Source of the DNA: Patiria miniata | Lineage: Eukaryota > Echinodermata > Asteroidea > Valvatida > Asterinidae | NCBI RefSeq assembly: GCF_015706575.1 | Contig: NW_024037057.1 | Span: 2,437,501 to 2,501,500 of the forward strand | Length of the DNA: 64,000 bases | Direction: 5' to 3' | Part shown: positions 55,310 through 64,000 of the stretch, piece after piece | Numbering within the stretch: position 1 is the stretch's first letter | Layout: the number at the start of each line of letters is the position of its first letter | The notes under the pieces: generated by a model | Seen by the model: the letters and a program-made list of their open reading frames with translations, nothing else | Databases searched by the model: none | Told to the model about the DNA's origin: nothing | Position numbers and translations under genes: made by a program

Positions 55310-56775
55310 TAATAGGAACATTTTTTTTTGTTTATAAGGAAAAAAGCTTGTGTAGGCCTACTCAGTATTATTTAGGTAGCATCAGATTAAAAAAAAACCA
55401 ATACGGTAATCACACTTTCCATGCAGATTTTGAGTAATACAGCCTTTTCACCCCAAAATAAGTGTGTGTGCTGTCTGTATAATACTAAGCGCTAGCCACA
55501 TTGAACGCGAAGGGGGCAAACGGGTTGGATGCCCCTCACCATGCCCCCCGTAGCGCCGGCCCTGACGGACCGGGATTGGATGGGGCGGGAAAGTGGCAAC
55601 GTAGCGGAGAATTGCGGTTTGCCTGATTTCACATGAAGTCAGGATGTACCTGTGGGCGCCACTGATTACCGCAGAGATCAAGTTTAAGGTGCACCTTAGA
55701 TGTTTGAGCTCGGCTAGCTTGCTGGGGGAAAAGGAGCGACAATGATTTGAGACCGAAAGCAAGTCGATTATTTTCTTAAGCTAATATGGACGTAAACATT
55801 TGCAAAAGAAAAAAGCGAGACGTGAAATTTACGCGAATGTTTAGGTCAATATTAGTTATTTGGGGCAAGTCGTGAACAGCTGTTGTTTGTGAATATTAGC
55901 GCCAACACCTGCGACCGAAGAGTGAGACGTGACATTTTTTACGCGAAAATTGACGTCAATATTCGCAATTTGCGATGTCCATTCAAAGCCACCATTCATT
56001 AACATTGTAGTGATGACACAACGCAGCCATTATCCACAGGAAGTTCATGCGTTCAGAAGAGAGGGGAAATGATATTCAGACGAAACGCTGCAAACGAGGA
56101 AGCTTTTGCGACCTTCAACCTGTCAACTTTGCTTGTTATTTTTCTGGGTATTAGAAATATCCAGCGTATAGTGCATAGTCCTAGCTTAACTCGAAAGTTA
56201 GACCAATTTCATGTACATTTTTGCATACGATTTAATACAGCATTCGAAGTGGTTGAAGCTATTGTATATGAAGTACGTTTAGTGATACACGAAACGGAAA
56301 CTGAAATACAGCAAACTTACATGGTCTTTGTAAACTGCCCGTGATTAGCATGCAAGGTAGGCACTCGTACTCATTACTGTAACATTGGCGATACTGTGAG
56401 AGTGAATGAGCGTTTCCGGGTGAATATTGAGATATTCACGCAGTTCAGTCACAGTTAACAAAAACGACTTTCTCGTAGCACATTTTGGCAATTAAGCACA
56501 AAAATTCTGATGCACAAAGGTTGAGTAATAACCGAAAATCTGAGAAGTTGTCATGCAAGTATTACAACCCGAATAACTGTTAATAATAATCACAGGGTTC
56601 AATGATCGATAAAAGTGTTCTTTCGTTCGCGTATTTGTTTCTTGCAGCACACATTGTCAAAACTGAAAAAGTTCCTGGTGGACACTCAATATAAAAAGAA
56701 ATCTCATCCGGATCTTAATAACACTGATCGCACATTCAATTTACTGATGAATATCATGAAAATTCCTTTACACAG
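55310..56775. other. 5' region of the second TRIM copy, no coding exon seen
   Basis: Bases 55310-55990 have no counterpart in unit 1. They include one end of a G/C-tract element near 55515-55565 and a repeated GTGA(C/A)AT..TTTACGCGAA phrase at about 55820-55945. From 55990 onward the sequence matches unit 1 up to the TTTACACAG acceptor ending at 56775. Confidence 0.45.
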
Positions 56776-56790
56776 GTTTTGTGAGACAAG

Positions 56791-57900
56791 ATGGCGGAAG
56801 CTGCAGCCAAATCTGTGCTGGGTACGATCAGTCGGGGACACCTCGAATGTCCGATTTGTTCCTGTCGTTTCGCTCATCCCAAGATGCTGGACTGTCTGCA
56901 CAGCTTCTGCCGACACTGTTTAGACAAGCTCATCAGCAGTCAGCCACCTGGGGCAGACGCGATTACCTGCCCAGTTTGCAGGCGGGAAACAGCGGTACCA
57001 GACACCGGATTGCAGGGGCTACCAAACTGCTTTTTCCTGAGTTCCCTCGTCGATGAATTCAAGAAGCAGGAGCGGTTGCTGGGACATGCGCCAGCAAATG
57101 CTCTAACCTGTGAGGAATGCGAGGAAGGCTTAGACGCCGTCTCAAGGTGCTTAGATTGTGACGGGAACATCTGCCAGAAATGTCTGGATACCCATCGGAA
57201 GATGAAATCTACTAAGAAACATCGGATCGTCAACTTGAATCAAAGCGGAGCGGAGGTACCTCGGTTGGATCTTGGGAAGAAAGATACCTTGAAATGCAAC
57301 AAGCACACTACACATGAACTGTGTTTTTACTGCGAGACATGCAAGACCTTGGTCTGTGCAAAATGTGCTGCGTTAGATCATCGTACAGCGGAACATGATT
57401 ATAGAGAGGTTGCAGATGCTATAAGATCGTACCGCCAGGATGTCGGAAAGATTCTACAAAGGTTCGAAAACAGCAGAGAGGACTTCAAAGTCGCCGACGA
57501 TTCATTGCTACATGCCAGGGACAGGTTGAGAATCATGGTAGCCCGGGCTTGTAAAGACATTACCGACAAAGAGGAAGAAGAGATTGCAAAGATCAAAAAC
57601 AAATCCCGACTACTTAGAGACAAAGTAGTACAAATCGGACAAGAACGAGATAGGAAGTTTGAGGAAGTCCGGAAAAGCAACCGTTACAAGATGGAACGGG
57701 CTGAGCAAATCGTAGCAACAGTCAACGACTTGATGCAGCAAGCTGACGACTTCGAGCTTTTGGACCTCAAACCGAAGGTGATGCACAACTTAGAGTTCCA
57801 GGAGGAAGTCAAACTGGAGCATGCACAGCATGAGCTCTCTTTCATCGGCGTCAAATGCCATGATGTCGTGGCAGATACAGACCTCGGAGAAGTGATTTAA
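56791..57900 (+). CDS. Truncated TRIM paralogue: RING, B-boxes, coiled coil, no propeller
   Basis: Close copy of 45166-47082 with the same acceptor and start. The frame is intact for 369 codons through RING (ECPICSCRF, DCLHSFCRHC, CPVCRRE), both B-boxes and the coiled coil. It then ends at TAA where the intact copy has CAG, just before the propeller. A two-codon deletion (VF before PRLDLG) keeps frame. If translated, it would be a ligase-type TRIM lacking its target-binding propeller, and could still pair with full-length TRIM through the coiled coil. It may equally be a young pseudogene, because a further frameshift follows in the propeller region. Confidence 0.7.
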   Translation: MAEAAAKSVLGTISRGHLECPICSCRFAHPKMLDCLHSFCRHCLDKLISSQPPGADAITCPVCRRETAVPDTGLQGLPNCFFLSSLVDEFKKQERLLGHAPANALTCEECEEGLDAVSRCLDCDGNICQKCLDTHRKMKSTKKHRIVNLNQSGAEVPRLDLGKKDTLKCNKHTTHELCFYCETCKTLVCAKCAALDHRTAEHDYREVADAIRSYRQDVGKILQRFENSREDFKVADDSLLHARDRLRIMVARACKDITDKEEEEIAKIKNKSRLLRDKVVQIGQERDRKFEEVRKSNRYKMERAEQIVATVNDLMQQADDFELLDLKPKVMHNLEFQEEVKLEHAQHELSFIGVKCHDVVADTDLGEVI

Positions 57901-58688
57901 GAAGAAAAGTGGCAGTTGCAAGCAGAGTTTGGTGAGGAAGGTCTTGAAGATGGACAATTTCAGTTTGCAGCTGGCGTTGCTTGTCTAAGCCACGGTGACA
58001 TTGCCGTAACAGATATTGATAAAAAGGAGATCATGCTTTTTACTTCAACTGGAGAGTACAAAACACATGCTGGTCGGGAGAAATTGAATAAGCCGTGACA
58101 TGTGATGACCTGCTTTTGGTCACTGATGAGAAGTATGTGAAGGTGTTCAACTCCAATCTAGAATTCCTTCGCCAGTTCGCACCATCACACCATGATACAG
58201 GAGATACCTCAGAGAGTCGTCTTACAGTTATCGCTGTTGAGAAGAATCGGATAGCAGTCACAGACCGCGGAAGACAGCTGGTCTCTCTCCATCAGCTGGA
58301 TGGATCCTTGATTACAACCATTCCAAATGACTTGGTTCGTGATGGTTTGGCAGCTGGTATAAACGAACGCTTGATCTTCACAAACTTTGAGGAGAGCGAG
58401 TTGATTTGCACCACCAGTACGGGGGATGAGGTGTTCAATATCCATACTTCGCTTGACGGGGAATCTGTGACACCCGTTGGCGTGTGCTGCGATGATGCTG
58501 GTGACATCTACGTGAGTGTTTATTACGAATCAGATGAGAGTGGTGGAGTGCACCATTATTCACCTGAAGGTGTTTTCATCGGGCGGGTGGCTCGCGGACT
58601 TCACTCTCCCTGCGGCTTGACATTCGCGCCAAGCGGAGACCTCGTGGTGGCAGATGAGGTCTCGGTCAAGATCTTCAAGCGGGTGTGA
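57901..58688 (+). pseudogene. Disused propeller region of the second TRIM copy
   Basis: Beyond the TAA, the propeller coding sequence continues but has lost 13 bases after AATAAGCC (about 58092), shifting frame. Blades are readable on both sides (GDIAVTDIDKKE before, LLLVTDEKYVKVF to VSVKIFKRV after). The final stop matches that of the intact copy. Confidence 0.85.
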
Positions 58689-60720
58689 GCGAGAATCTCT
58701 CGTGTGATTTATTAACATCTGTGAAAACTATAAGCTACCATCGGATTTACGCATTTGGGCACTTTGCTATTAACGCTGACAGTTTGCAAAGATTGAGCCT
58801 CATTTGCACCTCTTAACGTGAGAAAATTATGACATCGAGACGCACAATGGGAGCATAGCTGGGTTTCTTCAAACTAATGACGATGCAGAATTAAACTTAA
58901 TTGGCCAATCTGGGCACGCTGTCAATTCCATCTCGGAGGCACTCTTCAATGGCTAAAGCGTTGTGCTTGCTATAGCCTTTCAGATAACTTGTCATGGGCA
59001 GTAATCTTAGCACATTAGCTTGCACAATGCGTCGCCATTGAAAGAGGGCCCCGTGTGAGTACACTTTGATCACGTGCCAGGATTCCTCCAAAGACACCAA
59101 AACAAGAAGCAAAATCATTTGTGTTAAACGAAAATATCATTTTCAAGGTTTAATAGTGTTTCCTGTTATACTTTTTTGATTATTTTTATTTTTATTTTTG
59201 TTGTTTTTTTGTATAAATGTTTTTTCAGGGGGATCGATTTTTCATTTTCCTCAAGTTCTTTCGACATTTTCAACGAATATTTTTAGTCTTTCAATGTAAA
59301 TTTAACGATTACTTTAGCAAAGTCACCACTAGCGGGAACTTTACTAACTTTGGTAGATTATTTTTTGGTTGTAATATATTTCATACTTTAATAATAGAGT
59401 CGTATAAGGATAACGACTCATTATGGCACTTTATAGCTACTGACTTTATTACAATTAGAATAGACAAATGTCACGGTTTTGGCACAAATGAATGACGATG
59501 TATAATTAAACTATAGGACTATAAATGATGCGTACGAGGAGATCATAATCGCGAGAGGGCGCAATATAAAAATGGGGAGAGAAAAGTGGCATCGTTTACT
59601 TCTATTACAAGAGCATGGTCAGTTTCACTGATTCAGTCATTGTTGTTGTTCAGCTTTGCGTGTAGTTTAAAGTGACGTATGTATTTTAACAAGTGCCCAA
59701 GCAAGATAAGTTCAACTAGAAATCATGTAAACAAGCGTTCAAGTGGTTCTGATGTCAAAGAACTGTTACGACATCGATGTTATCGGGGGACTTCGCACCC
59801 ACACACCGTGATACATCTTACCGATATTAGACTTTAGACCACAAAAATTGAATTTGTAAATGTTGTATTTATTCATATCGTGAAATATTTGTTAGAACAA
59901 TGAGTCTAGGGTCTAAGAAACCAACAAAATGAAACTTCAAGAATAAAATACAGAAGCTTCTTTGTATTAGCAAATTGACTTAATTGCTAGTCTCACTACA
60001 CCAGGCGTTGCGAGGTAGCAAAGGCAATTCAATTACTAGCCACGAGTGCACGGGATGACTGCTTCGACTTTGGACCTCTCAATTTGCATTGTGCCGCGAA
60101 AATAGCTGCTAGATTTCTCGACATTGGGAAATAGGGGTAATGTATTACACAGTGACATTTCTCTTCTTCGAGTTTTATACCCTTTGGTTCGAATTTGATC
60201 GCGAGTAAAACCTTTGATTGGCTTTTCAACTGGATCTGGTGGTCACTCAAGTTCATAAAAGGTAGGTGCAGCAGTTAAGATTAAACAGAAATGATTTTCT
60301 TTGGTTCCTCTTCATTTTTTCCGTTGTTTGTACTCTTAACTTTTTCGTCCTCTGTTTGGTTCCTGTCTTCGATTAACCAATGATGTTGCAGGTGTGTGTC
60401 CTTGATTTACACCAAAAACAAACACTGTGTTTTAGTAGGTGTTCCAATGAATGATAAAATGACATAAAAATACTAAAAAAGGATCCTCCACCGCTCCCCC
60501 CCCCCCCCCGGCCAGGAAGCAAGACCACTTAAGACATGCCTCATTTTCCTCCCTGACTTGAAGTAAATATTACAGCAATACCACTCAAAAATATGTTTGC
60601 AACTTACTGAAAGACATTGTTTTCTCAGATTCTCAATCATGATTCGACCAAGAACGTACATCGGAATTGTTACTATAAGCTTTCCAACTATCTAATGGAA
60701 AAAATCATTTCACTTTTTGG
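58689..60720. other. Flank between the second and fourth TRIM copies, no gene seen
   Basis: It matches 47083-50100 except for the missing 87-bp repeat block. A C tract lies at about 60497-60510. The polyadenylation signal of unit 1 (AATAAA) reads AATTAAA here near 59504. Confidence 0.45.
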
Positions 60721-60730
60721 TCGTAGAAAA

Positions 60731-60753
60731 ATGGTGGAATCTGCAGCCAAGTC
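60731..60753 (+). repeat. Duplicate of the TRIM start codon region
   Basis: ATGGTGGAATCTGCAGCC stands where the sister copy (50107) has its start, but the match ends after 23 bases. About 145 bases later the TRIM exon begins again. A small tandem duplication of the exon border is likely. Confidence 0.6.
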
Positions 60754-60880
60754 AAATTCTTAATTATTATAAAAACAACATTGATCAAAAAATGTTGCGA
60801 TACGTTGCCAAACTTTGCTACCGGAATGTGTTAAACGATTGTTTGTTGTTTGTTTGATTATTTTTTTTGGTTGCAGAAAG

Positions 60881-62811
60881 ATTGCGGAAGCTGCAGCCAA
60901 ATCCGTGCTGGGTACGATCAGTCGGGGACACCTCGAATGCCCGATTTGTTGCTGTCGTTTCACCGATCCCAAGATGCTGGACTGTCTGCACAGCTTCTGC
61001 CTGAACTGCCTGGACAAGCTCATCAGAGGTCAGCCACCTAGAGCAAACGAGATTGCTTGCCCAGTTTGCAGACGGGGAACTACGGTACCAGACACAGGAT
61101 TGCAGGGTCTACCCAACTGCTTTTTCCTGAGTAACCTCGTCGATGAATTCAACAAGCAGGAGCGGATGCTAGAAGACGCGCCAGCGGATACTCGTACATG
61201 TGGGCAATGTGACGAGGGCTTAGAAGACGTCTCAAGATGCTTAGACTGTGACGGGAACATCTGTCAGAAGTGTCTGGATATGCATGGGAAGATGAAATCT
61301 ACTAAGAAGCATCGGATCTTCAACTTGGATCAAAGCAGAGGAGAGGTACCTCTGGAGGATATATACTGAAGAAAGATTGGCCGCAATGTAACAAAATCAA
61401 TGTAACCTTGATTTTGCAATGTAACAATGCAAAATCCTGGTTTGTGCAAAATGTGCTGCATTAGATCATCGGACATCCGATCATGAATACAGAGAAGTGG
61501 CAGATGTTATACGATCATACCGCCACGATGTCAGCGAGATTCTGCAAAGGTTCGGACAGAGTACAGAGGAATTCAAAGTCGCCGACGATTCACTGACGCA
61601 TGCCAGGAACAGGTTGAGAATCATGGTCGCCCGGGCTTGTAAAGACATTACCGCCAAAGAGGAAGAAGAGATAGAAAAGATCAAAAACAAATCTCGCCTT
61701 CTAAAGAGACAAAGTAACCCAAATCGGAGAAGAACGAGAAAGGAAGTTCGAGGAAGTCCGAAGAAGAAAACGTGACATGATGGAGCAGGCCGAGCAAATC
61801 ATAGCGACAGTCAACAACTTGATGCAGCAAGCTGACGACTTTGAGCTTTTGGACCTCAAACCGAAGGTGATGCACAACTTAGAGTTCGAGAAGGTCATGA
61901 AAGTCGAATTGAAACAGGTACCGCATGAGCTCTCATTCATCGGGGTCAAATGTCAAGATGTCGTGACAGATACAGACCTCGGTGAAGTTCTTCAGGAAGA
62001 AAAATGGCAATTAAGGGAAGAGATTTGCGATATTGGCTCGGGACATGGACAATTTGAGAATGCTGCAGACGTTACCTGTCTAGGCAATGGTGACATGGCC
62101 GTACTTGAACCAAACAAACGACTGGTGATTTTGACTTCAACTGGGAAATATAAAACAACTGTAGTTCAGGAGAATTTGAATGACCCCTCAGGAGTAGAAG
62201 TAACCAGCAACAACTTGCTTCATGTCAGTGATGGGAAGTATGTAAAGGTGTTCGACTCCAGTGTGAAATTCATTCACAAGTTCCAAACATTACAGGAGAA
62301 AGACGGTGATTCGGAGTGTCAACTTACTGATATCGCTGCGGACAAGAGGGATCGGAGAGCAGTGGCAGACAGCGGAAGAAAGCTGATATCTCTCCACTAA
62401 CTGGATGGGTCCTTGATTACAACCTTTCAGAATGACATGGTAGCTGATGGTTTGGCCATCGGGATCAGGGAACGATTGATCTTCACAAACTACTTGAACA
62501 GCAAGTTGATTTGCACTACCTATACTGGAGATGAGGTGTTTAATACCAATACCTCATTTGATAGAGAACATGTACGGCCCTTGGGCGTGTGCTGCGATGA
62601 TGCCGGAGACATCTATATTTCCGTTCATACCGAAGAAGGTGAATGCGGTGAAGGTGGTGAAGACGGTGAAGTGCACCATTATTCGCCCGAGGGAGTCTTC
62701 ATTGGGCGGGTGTCTCGCAGACTTTTCTCTCCTTGCGGCTTGACATTCACTCAAAGCGGAGACCTCGTGGTGGCTGATGGAGTCTCAGTCAAGATCTTTC
62801 AGCGGGTTTGA
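60881..62811 (+). pseudogene. Full-length decayed TRIM copy
   Basis: The acceptor (TTGGTTGCAG) is present, but the start codon reads ATT. RING (ECPICCCRF, DCLHSFCLNC, CPVCRRG) and B-box 1 are intact to about 61369, B-box 2 is scrambled (61370-61440), a frameshift occurs near 61715, and a TAA replaces CAG at 62398 in SLHQLDG. The propeller is readable to VSVKIFQRV and the normal stop. A six-residue-period Glu/Gly insertion lies at about 62635-62670. AATAAA at 63026-63031 could be the old polyadenylation signal. It is the sister of 50107-51384. Confidence 0.88.
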
Positions 62812-63690
62812 GCCAGATATAGTCCGTTAAAGTGATTGACAACAAAGCGTCACAACTGACGATGAACATAGACATTGGTCCTTCTTGACTTGTTGTTAAC
62901 AGCAATTAGCACACATATAGCTGAATCTTTATGGGAGAGTACACAAGTCATCGGATGCGATATTCCTCTGACACCTTATTTTCTGTACTTTATGAGCATC
63001 CAATGCTACCTGCTTGATACAGGATAATAAAACTACAACAACTAATATCAAATAAATAATTCCACATTATAACCTAACATCGGATTAAAGCATTTCGGCG
63101 GTTTGGTTTAATGGTGGATTTCGGTGAAGAAGTGCAGTAAGCAACATATTGCAATAACTCAGTAAGGATCTCAGTTTACTATTTCTCATGCATTGTACGC
63201 TTATGCTTGCTAAAACAATGTTCATTAGGCCCCCCCCCCAAACAAAAAGTCTGCGGTTTCTGGTATGGAGCTTGCTCAAAAAGTGGTGCGGCGACGCGGC
63301 TTTCTTTCTTTCTTTTTTTACCTGATTTTGTTGCTTCAAATGTCGGCTGATGACTGCAAATGGTGCCCGACTAAACTTAGTGCAAATATATGGGAGTCCA
63401 CAGAGGCCACATAAAGCTTATTCTCGACCATAACCCAATCTAAAAACACGTTAAACTTGTGCAGCAGCAGGATTCCAGACAAACCAGTGAGTTTGCCGGT
63501 TTTGAGACATCATCTTTCATTGAATTTTTTTTTTTTTCATTTTGCCGACGCGCATGGCTACGGAGACGCGCGCGCATACCAGAAACCGGAGACTTGTTTT
63601 GTTTTGGCCTTAAGGCAATAGAAGAAAGTTTGCGTCGTTTGGGATAATTAACTTCCGATGCATTGGTCTAATATTGAATCTCGAGTCAAT
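62812..63690. other. Intergenic, no gene seen
   Basis: It holds a C tract (about 63230-63239), a CTTT tract (63301-63317) and a T tract (63527-63538). The small open frames have no recognisable domain. Confidence 0.45.
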
Positions 63691-64000
63691 GTCAAAATTG
63701 AGAATGAAATACTGGAAAAAAGCAAAGGAATACAAATACCTTGGTCAAACCCTAAAGATGCAAGACACAACTAAAATGAAATACTCGCAAAAATCAAAGC
63801 AGGATGGAGACTATTTGGTAGATGTAAAGAAATTTTCTATGACAGAAAACTACCGATATCATTGTAGAAATAGAGTATTCGACCAATGCACTTTCAACAT
63901 TGGATCCCGAACATGGACAGTTACCAAGCAAATTTCATGGCTCTCATTGTCTAAAAGAACGTCTTAGATGCAATACGACTTCTGAGACTCGAATCTATGT
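63691..64000 (+). pseudogene. Decayed non-LTR retrotransposon reverse transcriptase C-terminus (RTE-like)
   Basis: EYKYLGQTLKMQDTTK is followed, after a one-base shift, by NEILAKIKAGW, LFGRCKEIFYDRKLPISL, then a stop and VFDQC and RTWTVTKQ. This is the region after the RT catalytic core in RTE-type elements (KEYKYLG, VFDQCVLP, ETWTLTK). Frameshifts and stops show it is dead; it continues past the window. Confidence 0.75.

Larger units (their letters stand above)
51385..62360 (+). repeat. TRIM tandem duplication, unit 2
   Basis: It matches 41020-51384. Relative to unit 1 it has an extra G/C-tract element (54903-55175) and about 0.7 kb of extra sequence near 55310-55990, and lacks the 87-bp repeat block. 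The sister TRIM continues past the point equivalent to the junction, showing that unit 1 is the clipped copy. Confidence 0.85.

Overview
The window is animal nuclear DNA. It has AT-rich introns with GT-AG boundaries, long spaces between genes, many palindromic and G/C-tract mobile elements, and domain-shuffled genes. The gene content suits an invertebrate deuterostome (hemichordate, echinoderm or cephalochordate): arylamine N-acetyltransferase (NAT) paralogues, a secreted PAN-EGF-TSP1-SRCR-C-type-lectin-FAMeT protein, a methylthioribose-kinase-like gene, and TRIM genes with a C-terminal NHL-type propeller. The species is not identified.

Region 1 (1-13.2 kb) is a NAT neighbourhood. Two intact NAT coding exons lie on the plus strand (4837-5733, 10687-11583), with a C-terminal NAT relic at 5819-5902. 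The first bases of the window match the 3' flank of the second intact NAT, so another NAT probably ends just outside. The duplicated segments also carry a second copy of the last FAMeT exon of the lectin gene (826-1097, versus 12882-13153).

Region 2 (12.9-40.9 kb) is one large minus-strand gene. I joined 12 coding exons; every splice phase agrees and the product is 671 aa. Its SRCR domain is encoded by two phase-1 exons (35599-35775 and 14706-14861). Three exons forming a complete C-type lectin domain lie between them, so skipping them would restore an uninterrupted SRCR domain and keeping them splits it. A complete 8-exon plus-strand methylthioribose-kinase-like gene (22779-28830, 380 aa) is nested in the 17-kb intron inside the SRCR domain.

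Region 3 (41.0-63 kb) is a TRIM cluster made by a tandem duplication of about 10.4-11 kb. The junction is visible at about 51384, inside a TRIM gene. Of four TRIM copies, one is intact (45166-47082). One keeps RING, B-boxes and coiled coil but stops before the propeller (56791-57900). Two are decayed (50107-51384 and 60881-62811). Each unit also carries a dead TSP1 exon copied from the neighbouring lectin gene. A decayed RTE-like reverse transcriptase piece ends the window.

The intergenic and intronic space is rich in short non-autonomous elements. Paralogous empty sites inside the duplications support several insertions directly. All assignments come from reading the sequence; no database search was run.
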